A stretch of 64,000 nt of DNA from Candidatus Neomicrothrix sp. UBA2517. GTDB lineage: Bacteria > Actinomycetota > Acidimicrobiia > Acidimicrobiales > UBA8592. This document shows positions 36,973 to 46,143 of the stretch, piece by piece (within the stretch, counting starts at the first letter, position 1; the number at the start of each line of letters is the position of its first letter). A program made the translations under genes and the position numbers. A model generated the notes under the pieces. That model saw only the letters and a list, made by a program, of their open reading frames with translations, was not told the origin of the DNA and searched no databases. The stretch covers positions 71,733 through 135,732 of the forward strand of contig DDNP01000026.1 in the NCBI GenBank assembly GCA_002341185.1, given 5' to 3'.

Positions 36973-36978
36973 TACAAT
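36973..36978 (+). promoter_or_regulatory. -10-like box TACAAT inside the thrS-pimA run
   Basis: TACAAT ends six bases before ATG 36985. It marks that codon, not the earlier TTG at 36949, as the start and suggests an internal promoter. Confidence 0.5.
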
Positions 36979-36984
36979 AGGGCA

Positions 36985-37488
36985 ATGACAAATTCAGAGA
37001 TACATGCAGATTCATTGCCAGCTGATCTAGACCCCAACTACGGGACTGGCGAATATCAGATTCCCAACAATGACAAAAGGAAATTAGCTGGGTATCTATA
37101 TCTTCTATCAGGCATAGTTTTTGTTTCGCTATTCTTAATTTGCAAAAAATCTCCTCTTGTTAATGAGGGCTTCCTAATAGCGGGAATAGGAATTTGGCTT
37201 TTTGGTGTATATAACTTTCTAGCTGCAATTAAATGTGAGATCGACGAGAGGCAGGCATTGCAAATTGCTGAGGAAAAGCTTGGCTTTGACATAGGCCCTT
37301 GCTCAGCCCAGTTGATGTGGAGAGGGTTAAGAAGTCGACCCGTCTGGAGGATATTGGCGTATTCATCAGAGCTAATACCTAAGCAGAGAGCCGTCCTCTT
37401 AATTGATGCCCACAGCAAGGTAATTCATGAGGCAGTAGTAGAGGAAAATCCAGAAGACTGGGATTCCTCCACAAAACAAACTACGTAA
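36985..37488 (+). CDS. Conserved-looking membrane protein of unknown function
   Basis: 167 residues. A soluble N-terminal part is followed by two membrane segments (YLYLLSGIVFVSLFLIC and GFLIAGIGIWLFGVYNFLAA), then a cytoplasmic or exposed domain with a helix EIDERQALQIAEEKLGF and a strand-rich tail with SRPVWRILAYSSE and RAVLLIDAHSK. The tail resembles a small beta domain, but I cannot name it. It lies between the HIT gene and pgsA, so a role in membrane lipid synthesis is possible but unproven. Confidence 0.7.
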   Translation: MTNSEIHADSLPADLDPNYGTGEYQIPNNDKRKLAGYLYLLSGIVFVSLFLICKKSPLVNEGFLIAGIGIWLFGVYNFLAAIKCEIDERQALQIAEEKLGFDIGPCSAQLMWRGLRSRPVWRILAYSSELIPKQRAVLLIDAHSKVIHEAVVEENPEDWDSSTKQTT

Positions 37489-37546
37489 CCAAAATGAGGA
37501 CTTGGGATGCTAATGTTGCGTAGGGTCTCAAGACTGGACGGTTTAA

Positions 37547-38161
37547 ATGTTTGATGGGAATTTTCGAAAAGGTGTTGACAGGGTTTTAGATCCCGTAGGT
37601 GTTGCTCTCAGTAGGATTGGTATTTCAGCTAATGCACTGACAGGGTTAGGAATAATTATTGCTGGAATAGGGTCTGTTCTGATAGGTCAAGGCCGATTAT
37701 TCTTGGGCTTTATCTTTCTAATTCTTACAGGTTTACCAGATGCCCTTGATGGTGCAGTTGCTAAAGCGAGCGGAACCTCATCTGTTAGAGGGGCATTTCT
37801 TGATTCAGTGAGCGATCGAATCACAGACATACTTTTATTCTGCGGGATCGCTTGGTATTTAGCCTCTAACGAACCAGGGCGAATAATGATGCTTCCTGTG
37901 GCAGTAATGGGCGCTGCCATGCTTATTTCGTATCAACGAGCTAAAGCTGAATCACTTGGGTTTGATGCCAAAGGAGGCATTATGGAGCGAGCTGAGAGAT
38001 TCATTGTTCTCGCTTTGGGATTATTAATTAATAACATATTGATACCTGTTCTTTGGGTAATGCTTATCCTCACAATTATTACGGCTATTCAACGTTTCAT
38101 AAAGGTTTGGAAGCAGGCGACTGCGCAACTAAACCAGTCCCCTAAACCAAACACTCCTTAA
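37547..38161 (+). CDS. pgsA: CDP-alcohol phosphotransferase, likely phosphatidylinositol-phosphate synthase
   Basis: An integral membrane enzyme of 204 residues transferring a phosphatidyl group from CDP-diacylglycerol. The family motif D65-x2-D68-G69-x2-A72-K73-x8-G82-x3-D86-x3-D90 is complete except that Lys replaces the usual Arg at 73. Position before the acyltransferase and pimA is that of mycobacterial PgsA1, so inositol phosphate is the likely acceptor. The next gene's GTG follows its stop directly. Confidence 0.88.
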   Translation: MFDGNFRKGVDRVLDPVGVALSRIGISANALTGLGIIIAGIGSVLIGQGRLFLGFIFLILTGLPDALDGAVAKASGTSSVRGAFLDSVSDRITDILLFCGIAWYLASNEPGRIMMLPVAVMGAAMLISYQRAKAESLGFDAKGGIMERAERFIVLALGLLINNILIPVLWVMLILTIITAIQRFIKVWKQATAQLNQSPKPNTP

Positions 38162-39070
38162 GTGCTCAAAGAGAAGTTAGTCGTCTACGCTTATAAGTCA
38201 GTATCAAGCCTTATAAAGGTGATCCCTGACCGTTTTCTTGCAGTGCTTAGAAATGCATCAGCTAAAGCAGCTTTCAAATTTTCAGTTGATAAGAGGACTC
38301 TCGTTGAAAGTAATCTTGAGAGAGTTTATGAAGGGAAAATTACTAAATCAGAATTAAAACAAAAAGCGCAACTAGCGTTTCTTAGCTACGCTCAGTATTG
38401 GACAGACTCAGCAAAAATGCAGTCATTAACAGATCGTCAGATTGATTACGGCTTCACTGTTCAAGGGTTCGAGCATATAGAAGATGCCTGGTCTGAAGGA
38501 CCGGGACCAATTCTGGCTCTGCCTCATCTAGGTGGCTGGGAATGGGCAGGGCGATGGTTGACATGCCGGCCTAACTTTGAAGTAACTGTTGTCGTTGAGC
38601 CACAGCAACCAGAAGAACTTTTCGAGTTTATGATCAGATATAGAGAATCATTTGGAATGAACGTCATTCCATTGGGTCCAAATGCTGGTAAGAAAGTGAT
38701 AAAAGCAATTAGAAACAATCATGTAGTATGTCTCTTATGTGACCGAGATATTGAAGGGAATGGAGTCAGCGTTGATTTTTTTGGGGAAGAAACAACTATT
38801 CCAGGTGGCCCGGCTACGTTATCAATAAGAACTGGTGCCAAGATCATACCAGTAGCTGTTTATCAAAGAGCTAACTCCCATCACGCTATCGTTAAATCGC
38901 CGATTGATTCAAAAAGAAGAGGGAGCCTGAGGGAGGATGTAGCTCGGGTTTCTCAAGAAATTGTTAGATCATTCGAAGAATTAATCCGCCTTGAACCAGA
39001 ACAATGGCACCTCATGTCACCTAACTGGCCGAGCGATGAAAGACTAATAAATCAGCATCGAAGGAAATAA
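38162..39070 (+). CDS. Phosphatidylinositol mannoside acyltransferase (PatA/LpxL-like)
   Basis: 302 residues of the lysophospholipid acyltransferase fold. The catalytic H-x4-D/E is LPHLGGWEW, followed by VCLLCDRDIEGNGV and the substrate segment FGEETTIPGGPATLSIRTGA, as in lauroyl-transferase relatives. The pgsA-acyltransferase-pimA order matches mycobacterial Rv2612c-Rv2611c-Rv2610c, where this gene acylates PIM. The start is GTG immediately after pgsA. Confidence 0.88.
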   Translation: MLKEKLVVYAYKSVSSLIKVIPDRFLAVLRNASAKAAFKFSVDKRTLVESNLERVYEGKITKSELKQKAQLAFLSYAQYWTDSAKMQSLTDRQIDYGFTVQGFEHIEDAWSEGPGPILALPHLGGWEWAGRWLTCRPNFEVTVVVEPQQPEELFEFMIRYRESFGMNVIPLGPNAGKKVIKAIRNNHVVCLLCDRDIEGNGVSVDFFGEETTIPGGPATLSIRTGAKIIPVAVYQRANSHHAIVKSPIDSKRRGSLREDVARVSQEIVRSFEELIRLEPEQWHLMSPNWPSDERLINQHRRK

Positions 39071-39116
39071 TTAGCTCAGCAAAGGAAATAGCTGGAAAAT
39101 CGGCTACGAATAGAGT

Positions 39117-40265
39117 ATGCGAGTTGGAATGATAAGCCCTTATAGCCTCACTGTTCCTGGTGGGGTGCAAAATCAAATACTTGCTCTTGCCAAATCAATT
39201 CGAAGGCTTGGCACGGATGTAAGGGTCTTGGGTCCTTGCGATGGCCCTCCCCCAGATACTGGAATTACTCCTCTAGGGAATAGCTTACCTACAGCAACAA
39301 ATGGCTCTATCGCCCCGTTGGCCCCAGATGCAGCTGCTCAATTAAGAGTTATTCGAGCATTACGCGATGAACAGTTTGACGTTTTGCATGTCCACGAACC
39401 GCTCGCTCCCGGTCCAACGATCACCTCAATCGTTCTCAAACAAAGCCCTATAGTGGCCACTTACCATCGATCGGGGCATTCAAAGTTTTATGATTACTTT
39501 AATCGCCCTGCGCGATGGGTAGCTTCTCGCGTCGAAATCAATTGTGCTGTCTCAGAGGAAGCTGCCAAGACGGCAAAGGATGCTCTTGGGGGAAATTATG
39601 AAATACTATTTAATGGAATTGACTTAGATCTGTATCAGGGTGATAAGGAAAAGAATCAAACTCCAACAATCCTCTTTATTGGTCGACATGAGCCACGTAA
39701 GGGGTTGAAGATTCTTCTTGAAGCACTCCGATATCTCCCGGACAATGTGCGTCTTTGGATAGCATCTGAAGGTCCCGAGACTAATCGTTTAAAAGAAGAG
39801 AACGCAAACGATGATCGTATTGTATGGCTCGGCACAATCTCCGATGTCGAAAAGGTTAAGAGACTTCAAGAGTGTTCGGTGCTGTGCGCCCCTTCACTTG
39901 GTGGTGAATCGTTTGGAATCGTTCTATTGGAGGCTATGGCTGCCAAAACTCCTATTGTTGCGAGCTCGATACCTGGGTATATCAAACTTGCTCGCGGAGG
40001 GAAAGATGCTTTACTTCCCAATCCAGGGGACCCAATAGCGTTGTCAGATGGACTACGATCAGTACTCTTCGGTGAAAATATTGCTAAAACGCTATCAAAA
40101 TCTGGCAGAGAAAGAGCAGAACAGTTTTCTATGGATGAGCTAGCAAAGCGATATCAGAAGATATACGAAAGGGCCCTTATTGCAAGTCCTGCTGCGCCAT
40201 TGATCAAAAGAGGCCGTTATTTTAGTTCTGGTTTAATGAACTACAATGAAGATAAAAGACAGTGA
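39117..40265 (+). CDS. pimA: Phosphatidyl-myo-inositol alpha-mannosyltransferase PimA
   Basis: A GT-B (GT4) enzyme of 382 residues adding the first mannose to phosphatidylinositol on the cytoplasmic face. The N-terminal SPYSLTVPGGVQNQI holds the Gly-rich donor loop, HVHEPLAPGPT and THRSGHSKFY-like residues follow, FIGRHEPRKGLKILLEAL starts the C-terminal domain, and CAPSLGGESFGIVLLEAMA is the E-x7-E nucleotide-sugar motif. With pgsA and the acyltransferase it forms a PIM module. Confidence 0.94.
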   Translation: MRVGMISPYSLTVPGGVQNQILALAKSIRRLGTDVRVLGPCDGPPPDTGITPLGNSLPTATNGSIAPLAPDAAAQLRVIRALRDEQFDVLHVHEPLAPGPTITSIVLKQSPIVATYHRSGHSKFYDYFNRPARWVASRVEINCAVSEEAAKTAKDALGGNYEILFNGIDLDLYQGDKEKNQTPTILFIGRHEPRKGLKILLEALRYLPDNVRLWIASEGPETNRLKEENANDDRIVWLGTISDVEKVKRLQECSVLCAPSLGGESFGIVLLEAMAAKTPIVASSIPGYIKLARGGKDALLPNPGDPIALSDGLRSVLFGENIAKTLSKSGRERAEQFSMDELAKRYQKIYERALIASPAAPLIKRGRYFSSGLMNYNEDKRQ

Positions 40266-40322
40266 AGTAATATCGTCAATAGAAAAAATTCGTTATGCTA
40301 GATACAAGCTAAAGGAGCCTTT

Positions 40323-40871
40323 ATGGGTTTAATAATCGTATTGATAATTGTTGGGTTGCTCGTAATATTTTCTATCCTGCAATACAACGGTCTAGTAAGA
40401 TCCCGAAACGGAACTGAAAATGCCTGGTCGCAGATAGATGTGCAATTGCGCAGACGCTACGACCTAATTCCTAATTTAGTGAATACTGTTAAGGGTTATG
40501 CAGAGCATGAACGTGAAACCTTTGAAGCTGTAACTCAAGCTAGAACTGCTGCAATGGCAGGACAAACTGTAGGTGAGCAAGCTCAGAACGAGAATATGCT
40601 CAGTGGGGCTCTTAAATCTCTATTTGCTGTGGCGGAAGCTTACCCCGATCTAAAAGCAAATGAAAACTTCCTTCAGCTACAGGAAGAGTTAGTAAGTACC
40701 GAGAGCCGAATAGCTTTTGCCCGTCAGCATTACAACGATACTGTCTTGGGTTATAACAACAAAATAGAAACTTTTCCATCCAATCTGATAGCAGGAACCT
40801 TTAAATTTGAGCAGGCCGAATTCTTTGAAACGGAAGATGAGGCTACTGGTCCGGTTGAGGTCAATTTTTAA
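40323..40871 (+). CDS. lemA: LemA family protein
   Basis: 182 residues: one N-terminal membrane helix ([20 protein letters not shown]) and a long helical domain with [20 protein letters not shown] and [12 protein letters not shown], the family's defining helices. It has a good AAAGGAG site. It is coupled by TAATG to an M48-like gene, and LemA-M48 pairs are a common arrangement, but here the peptidase partner has lost its zinc motif. Function of LemA is poorly defined. Confidence 0.93.
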   Translation: MGLIIVLIIVGLLVIFSILQYNGLVRSRNGTENAWSQIDVQLRRRYDLIPNLVNTVKGYAEHERETFEAVTQARTAAMAGQTVGEQAQNENMLSGALKSLFAVAEAYPDLKANENFLQLQEELVSTESRIAFARQHYNDTVLGYNNKIETFPSNLIAGTFKFEQAEFFETEDEATGPVEVNF

Positions 40872-41626
40872 TGCAGCCGCATGAAGCGGTCCGACGTTCC
40901 CTTAGTATTTTCCTAATTTGGTTTGTTATAGACAGTATTTTGCTCTCAATAACTCTATCGATTTTGGGCATAACAATCATTCTCGCAGTCCTCACTTCGG
41001 TAGTGTTTGCAATTGCTGCGAGCGTGTTCACTTACCGAGGGATGGAAATAAAAATCATTAAAAAAATAAATGCGAAAGGTATGGAGATCGGGTCATATCC
41101 TAAATTCGAAAATCTAGTTTCAGGACTATGCATAGCCCATGGGTTTAGGCATCCAAACCTTTTCATCGTCGCTGATTCAGCGCCGAATATGATGATGGTA
41201 GGCAAAAATAGTTCACTTGGGAATCTGATCGTCACTACCGGATTGCTTGAGCAATTGAACAGGGTTGAATTAGAGGGTCTGATAACTCACGAATTAAGTA
41301 GGACAAGGAACAGGTTAGCTTTTCTGGATAGCACAACTGCCATCCTTGTGGCGAGGCCTCTTTACTTCATACCAGCGCTTGTTAACTGGGTGGCTACAAA
41401 GATCTTTGCTTCATGGGCCGTAGCTGAAACAGACCTTCAAGCTGTCGGACTCACCAGATACCCAACGGCTCTTGCTAGCGCATTGAAAAGTTTGGATACT
41501 GATGGAAGAGAACTGAAAATAAACCCAATGTTCTGCAGGCACCTATGGATAAATCCGCCAGTTGATGCACTCATTAGCGCCAGCTTCACTACAAGCGATC
41601 GAATAGCTGCGCTATCAGAACTGTGA
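40871..41626 (+). CDS. M48 (HtpX-like) peptidase homologue with a lost zinc motif
   Basis: 251 residues with two N-terminal membrane helices and an HtpX-like core (PNLFIVADSAPNMMMVGK, VTTGLLEQLN). The HEXXH reads H140-E-L-S-R144, so the second histidine is Arg (codon AGG at 41293-41295), and the later E-x3-D region reads AVAETDLQA, lacking a Glu at the expected place (V184). It should not bind zinc normally. A complete, uninterrupted frame coupled to lemA suggests a retained non-catalytic role, not decay. Confidence 0.85.
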   Translation: MQPHEAVRRSLSIFLIWFVIDSILLSITLSILGITIILAVLTSVVFAIAASVFTYRGMEIKIIKKINAKGMEIGSYPKFENLVSGLCIAHGFRHPNLFIVADSAPNMMMVGKNSSLGNLIVTTGLLEQLNRVELEGLITHELSRTRNRLAFLDSTTAILVARPLYFIPALVNWVATKIFASWAVAETDLQAVGLTRYPTALASALKSLDTDGRELKINPMFCRHLWINPPVDALISASFTTSDRIAALSEL

Positions 41627-41669
41627 ACTCAATCACAACCAAAAAGAAACACAAGTTATGAAATGCCGG

Positions 41670-41675
41670 TAACAT
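41670..41675 (+). promoter_or_regulatory. -10-like box TAACAT of a leaderless start for pdxS
   Basis: TAACAT, then CGTACT, then ATG 41682. Confidence 0.55.
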
Positions 41676-41681
41676 CGTACT

Positions 41682-42581
41682 ATGACGAATAGTGAAACAA
41701 ACTCTCAAAAAACAGGAACTGTAAGGGTAAAACGCGGATTAGCTGAGATGTTAAAGGGTGGTGTGATTATGGATGTGGTTACACCTGATCAGGCCAAGAT
41801 AGCCGAAGATGCTGGCGCAGTAGCGGTCATGGCGCTAGAGCGTGTACCTGCTGATATCCGAGCAGATGGTGGTATCGCAAGAATGAGTGATCCTGAGATG
41901 GTTGAAGGCATACAATCAGTCGTGACAATACCAGTTATGGCAAAAGCAAGAATTGGGCATTTCGTCGAAGCGCAGATACTCGAGGCGCTAGGCGTTGATT
42001 ATGTAGATGAATCTGAAGTACTAACCCCCGCTGATGAAAAACATCACATAGACAAGTGGGCGTTCACAGTCCCATTCGTGTGTGGGGCAACAAACCTTGG
42101 AGAAGCATTAAGGAGGATTTCCGAAGGTGCATGCATGATCAGAAGTAAAGGTGAGGCTGGAACCGGAAATGTGATTCAAGCCGTACGTCATCTACGGACC
42201 ATTCTTGGAGACATAAAGAAAATTGGCCAAGCTGACTCAGCCGAACTTTATGATTGGGCTAAGAGACTCCAAGCACCGGTTCAGTTAGTGGAAGAAGTAG
42301 CTGAAACAGGCCTGTTGCCTGTCCCGATGTTTTGCGCAGGTGGAATCGCTACGCCTGCCGATGCCGCTTTGGTTATGCAACTTGGAGCTCAAGCAGTATT
42401 CGTGGGATCTGGTATTTTTAAATCAGAAAATCCTGAACCAAGGGCAAGAGCAATAGTTGAAGCAACTACGAATTATGCTAATCCGGAAATCCTAGCAAAA
42501 GTAAGTAAAGGACTTGGTGGGCCAATGACTGGTATAGGTATGGATGAGTTATCCATCAAACTAGAAGAGCGTGGTTGGTAA
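41682..42581 (+). CDS. pdxS: Pyridoxal 5'-phosphate synthase subunit PdxS
   Basis: Makes PLP from ribose-5-phosphate, glyceraldehyde-3-phosphate and ammonia delivered by PdxT. 299 residues of very conserved barrel: [16 protein letters not shown], the lysine-bearing [28 protein letters not shown] and [16 protein letters not shown]. It is followed three bases later by pdxT. Its product serves CysM and other PLP enzymes. Confidence 0.98.
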   Translation: MTNSETNSQKTGTVRVKRGLAEMLKGGVIMDVVTPDQAKIAEDAGAVAVMALERVPADIRADGGIARMSDPEMVEGIQSVVTIPVMAKARIGHFVEAQILEALGVDYVDESEVLTPADEKHHIDKWAFTVPFVCGATNLGEALRRISEGACMIRSKGEAGTGNVIQAVRHLRTILGDIKKIGQADSAELYDWAKRLQAPVQLVEEVAETGLLPVPMFCAGGIATPADAALVMQLGAQAVFVGSGIFKSENPEPRARAIVEATTNYANPEILAKVSKGLGGPMTGIGMDELSIKLEERGW

Positions 42582-42584
42582 AAG

Positions 42585-43163
42585 TTGCAGGTAGGCGTTC
42601 TTGCTCTGCAAGGAGCCTTCGAAAGACATATCAAAACTTTCCAAAAAATTGGAGTCAATGCTCTACCTGTTAAATCTCCTGATGACTTAGAACAAGTAGA
42701 TCGGCTTGTAATTCCTGGTGGAGAGTCAACGGCGATTTCAATGCTCTTAAATCTAAATTCCCTCCGGGCGCCTTTGCAAAAGAGGATCTCTGAGAAAATG
42801 CCGGTTTTTGGAACGTGTGCTGGAATGATAGTCCTTTCAAAAACAGTACTTGATGGGCGAGAAGATCAAATACCTCTTAACGCAATTGACATTACAGTCC
42901 GAAGGAATGCATTTGGTCGACAAATTGACTCTTTCGAATCAGAACTTGAAGTCAAAGGGTTAAATGAACCTTTCCCTGCAGTTTTTATACGAGCGCCAAT
43001 AGTTGAGAGTGTAGGCAATAGCGTAGAAGTGTACGCAAGAGTCAATGGTCAAATCGTTCTTTGTGGAAATGATTCAACGCTAGTAACATCATTTCATCCA
43101 GAGCTTTCAGACGACAACAGAATTCATGAGATATTTCTCTCCATAGAGAGTAAAGATAGGTAA
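42585..43163 (+). CDS. pdxT: Pyridoxal 5'-phosphate synthase glutaminase subunit PdxT
   Basis: A class I glutaminase of 192 residues. It starts at TTG (MQVGVLALQGAFERHI), with no better codon nearby. The catalytic Cys is in GTCAGMIVL and the His-Glu pair in SFHPELS, with IPGGESTAISML at the oxyanion site. Together with pdxS it forms the PLP synthase complex. Confidence 0.96.
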   Translation: MQVGVLALQGAFERHIKTFQKIGVNALPVKSPDDLEQVDRLVIPGGESTAISMLLNLNSLRAPLQKRISEKMPVFGTCAGMIVLSKTVLDGREDQIPLNAIDITVRRNAFGRQIDSFESELEVKGLNEPFPAVFIRAPIVESVGNSVEVYARVNGQIVLCGNDSTLVTSFHPELSDDNRIHEIFLSIESKDR

Positions 43164-43171
43164 GGGCATAC

Positions 43172-43921
43172 ATGTCAGGTCACTCAAAATGGGCAACTAT
43201 CAAGCATAAAAAAGGTGCTGCTGATAAGAAACGCGGAAAGTTATTTGCCAAACTTATAAAACAGGTAGAGGTTGCGGCGAGGCAAGGAGGCGGGGAGCTT
43301 GACTCAAACCCTACGTTGCGAACTATGTACCAGAAAGCGCGTGATAATTCAGTGCCACTTGACACTATAGAGCGTGCAATAAAACGTGGAACAGGTGAGT
43401 TAGAAGGTGTTAATTATGAAGACGTAGCCTACGAAGGCTATGCGCCTAACGGAGTGGCCTTATATATCGAAACCTTGACTGATAATAGAAACAGAACCGG
43501 CTCGGAGGTTAGGTCAACACTATCAAAACATGGAGGTTCCCTAGCTGAACCTGGTTCTGTAGCGTGGCAATTTGAAAGAAAAGGTGTGATAGTCCTTGAG
43601 AAAACGATAGACGAGGATTCAATTATGATTGTCGCTCTTGATAATGGGGCTGAAGATCTTCTAGACGAAGGGGATACGTGGCGACTTACTTGCGACCCTG
43701 TTGATCTAAATAATTTACGAGATGCGCTTGATGCCTCTGAAGTGCCTTCAATGTCAGCCGACTTGACTTTTCTTCCTACTCAAATTGTACCTCTCGAGGA
43801 CTCTACATCGGCTAAGCAGGTTTTGGCCTTAATCGATCTACTTGATGAACTTGATGACGTTGATTCAGTGCATGCGAATTTTGATATACCTGACTCAGTC
43901 CTTCAGGAATTAGCTGGGTAA
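43172..43921 (+). CDS. yebC: YebC/PmpR family protein (translation-associated or regulatory)
   Basis: 249 residues with the defining GHSKWATIKHKKGAADKKRGK opening and the acidic middle domain VNYEDVAYEGYAPNGVAL. Members are described as regulators and as ribosome-associated factors for difficult sequences. It lies just before ruvC, as in many bacteria. Confidence 0.96.
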   Translation: MSGHSKWATIKHKKGAADKKRGKLFAKLIKQVEVAARQGGGELDSNPTLRTMYQKARDNSVPLDTIERAIKRGTGELEGVNYEDVAYEGYAPNGVALYIETLTDNRNRTGSEVRSTLSKHGGSLAEPGSVAWQFERKGVIVLEKTIDEDSIMIVALDNGAEDLLDEGDTWRLTCDPVDLNNLRDALDASEVPSMSADLTFLPTQIVPLEDSTSAKQVLALIDLLDELDDVDSVHANFDIPDSVLQELAG

Positions 43922-43953
43922 GGACAATCCACCGACTTTAGATAAAGAAACTC

Positions 43954-43959
43954 TATTAT
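43954..43959 (+). promoter_or_regulatory. -10-like box TATTAT ahead of ruvC
   Basis: TATTAT is seven bases before ATG 43967. No clear -35. Confidence 0.45.
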
Positions 43960-43966
43960 CGTACAT

Positions 43967-44449
43967 ATGTTCGTTTTAGGAATAGACCCGGGTCTATCAC
44001 GCTGTGGTTACGGCGTTATCAATATTCAGAAAGCAAAAGAGAATGCTATAGCTGCAGGTGTGATTAGAACAGCTTCAGATGAAGAGACCTACAGGCGATT
44101 ACACGAGATAAGAGATGAAATTCGGTCATTGATTTCTGAATACAAACCTGAAGTAGTTGCTATCGAAAGGGTTCTATTTCAACGAAATGTAAAAACTGCG
44201 ATTTCTGTTAGTCAAGTAATTGGAGTCGTTATGGTTGAAGCTTTAGACTCTGGCTGCGAAATAGCTGAATACTCCCCAACGGAAGTTAAATTAGCAGTAG
44301 CTGGATACGGAGGCGCTGAAAAGAAAGAGATTCAAATAATGGTTAAAACACTACTTGGAATTAAAAGGGATTTAGATCCTGTAGATGCAGCGGATGCATT
44401 GGCAGTGGCATTATGTTACTCAGCAAATCGTTCTGTGGCGGTCCGATGA
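43967..44449 (+). CDS. ruvC: Holliday junction endonuclease RuvC
   Basis: 160 residues of the RNase H-like fold. Acidic catalytic residues lie in GIDPGLSRCGYG, VVAIERVLFQRN and LDPVDAADALAVALC. ATGA overlap with ruvA gives a ruvC-ruvA-ruvB order. Confidence 0.97.
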   Translation: MFVLGIDPGLSRCGYGVINIQKAKENAIAAGVIRTASDEETYRRLHEIRDEIRSLISEYKPEVVAIERVLFQRNVKTAISVSQVIGVVMVEALDSGCEIAEYSPTEVKLAVAGYGGAEKKEIQIMVKTLLGIKRDLDPVDAADALAVALCYSANRSVAVR

Positions 44450-45051
44450 CAATAGGGAGTCTTCGCGGTCAGATTACAGTCAAGGATAACGATGAGGTTA
44501 TTCTTGATGTGGCTGGGGTAGGTTATCGGTTGAAAATTTCTGCCCCAACATATGAAACTATTCGAGTGGGCGCACATGAGACCCAGTTGTTTATATACCA
44601 TCACTTCCGAGAGAACGAGCAAACCCTATATGGATTTACAACAAGATATGAATGCAGGCTTTTCGAGGCGTTAATCTCTGCGCATAAAATTGGTCCGGCA
44701 TTGGGACTATCAATATTGTCAACCTATAACCCTGAGCAGCTAACAGATATCGTAGAGGAGCAGGATACTGATGCACTTTGTCTGGTCCCTGGGGTAGGAA
44801 AAACAACAGCTTCGAGATTGGTAATAGACTTAGAAGCAAAATTTAAAAGACTCTCAATGGACGCACGACAATTCTCAACAAAAATAGGTAGCGCAATCAC
44901 CAAAGATGTGAGAGACGTAAGAGACGCACTCTCAGGGCTTGGTTACGAGGCAGAAGAAATCTATGCAGTGACAAAAGACCTTCCCATAGAAACTGATACC
45001 TCAGAGTTGATAAAGTTGGCCTTACAAAGACTTGCATCAAATTCAAAATGA
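44446..45051 (+). CDS. ruvA: Holliday junction branch migration protein RuvA
   Basis: 201 residues from ATG 44446, which overlaps the ruvC stop; an in-frame ATG at 44413 would extend into ruvC without family match. It begins MTIGSLRGQI, then has the OB fold, helix-hairpin-helix elements (IGPALGLSIL and VPGVGKTTASRLVIDL) and the C-terminal RuvB-contacting domain (VRDALSGLGY). Confidence 0.96.
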   Translation: MTIGSLRGQITVKDNDEVILDVAGVGYRLKISAPTYETIRVGAHETQLFIYHHFRENEQTLYGFTTRYECRLFEALISAHKIGPALGLSILSTYNPEQLTDIVEEQDTDALCLVPGVGKTTASRLVIDLEAKFKRLSMDARQFSTKIGSAITKDVRDVRDALSGLGYEAEEIYAVTKDLPIETDTSELIKLALQRLASNSK

Positions 45052-45069
45052 CAAAATAAAGAATTGATT

Positions 45070-46131
45070 ATGAGAGACGAATTACTTTCCCCAGACGAAT
45101 CGGAAGAAGACAATGATATTTCTAACGAGATAAGCCTGCATGACCTGCGCCCTAATTCATTGAACGATTTCGTTGGCCAGGCAGAACTGAAACAGCACCT
45201 TGAGATCATTCTTGGAGCGGCCCAAAGGAGAGGGAAGCCATCAGATCACCTTCTTTTTGCTGGTCCTCCAGGGCTGGGAAAGACGACTCTAGCCAATATT
45301 GTTGCTGGAGAAATGGGCGTAACGCTTCACAGCACTTCAGGGCCAGCTCTAGATCGGGCTGGTGACTTAGCTGCAATCCTCACCAAGTTAGAACCTGGTG
45401 ATGTACTCTTCATTGACGAAATTCATCGGTTATCAAAGGCAGTTGAAGAAGTTTTATATCCGGCGATGGAGGATTTCCAGCTAGACATCGTTCTGGGAAA
45501 GGGACCTGCGGCTCGTTCAGTTCGTCTAGCGGTTGCTCCGTTTACGCTTGTAGCTGCAACCACAAGAACAGGTTTGATAACTGGTCCTCTCAGAGATAGA
45601 TTCGGCCTTGTCGCTCGACTTGATTATTACACTGCAATAGATCTAGAAAAAATAGTTTCCAGGTCAGCAGGGATTATCAATATCCAAATTGATGACGCCG
45701 GTAGTTCTGAGATAGCAAGGAGATCTCGCGGAACCCCGCGAATTGCCAATAGATTATTGCGAAGGGTACGCGATTACGCTGAAATGAAAGCAAATGGGGT
45801 CGTGAACCAGTCCACTGCAAATGAAGGGCTCAAAGTTTTTGGAATTGACACAAAAGGCTTAGACAAGGTAGACCGATCTATCCTCAATGCACTTTGCAAA
45901 CAATTCAACGGAGGGCCCGTTGGACTTTCTACACTCGCAATTAGTGTTTCAGAACCTACCGAAACTGTTGAAGATGTTTATGAGCCGTTTCTAATTCAGC
46001 AAGGTCTTCTAATGCGAACACCTAGAGGTCGAGTCGCTACAGATACTGCTTGGGAACATCTTAATTTGAAACCTCGATCGCACACAGATGCTAAAATCAA
46101 AAAAGATCTATTTTCGGCGCTTGAGGAATAG
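45070..46131 (+). CDS. ruvB: Holliday junction branch migration ATPase RuvB
   Basis: 353 residues. AAA+ ATPase with Walker [13 protein letters not shown], Walker [11 protein letters not shown], sensor 1 AATTRTG and the arginine finger in GPLRDRFG, and a C-terminal winged helix. ATG 45070 is preferred to TTG 45064. An acidic N-terminal tail of about 25 residues precedes the core. Confidence 0.97.
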   Translation: MRDELLSPDESEEDNDISNEISLHDLRPNSLNDFVGQAELKQHLEIILGAAQRRGKPSDHLLFAGPPGLGKTTLANIVAGEMGVTLHSTSGPALDRAGDLAAILTKLEPGDVLFIDEIHRLSKAVEEVLYPAMEDFQLDIVLGKGPAARSVRLAVAPFTLVAATTRTGLITGPLRDRFGLVARLDYYTAIDLEKIVSRSAGIINIQIDDAGSSEIARRSRGTPRIANRLLRRVRDYAEMKANGVVNQSTANEGLKVFGIDTKGLDKVDRSILNALCKQFNGGPVGLSTLAISVSEPTETVEDVYEPFLIQQGLLMRTPRGRVATDTAWEHLNLKPRSHTDAKIKKDLFSALEE

Positions 46132-46143
46132 AAGAGCAAAATT

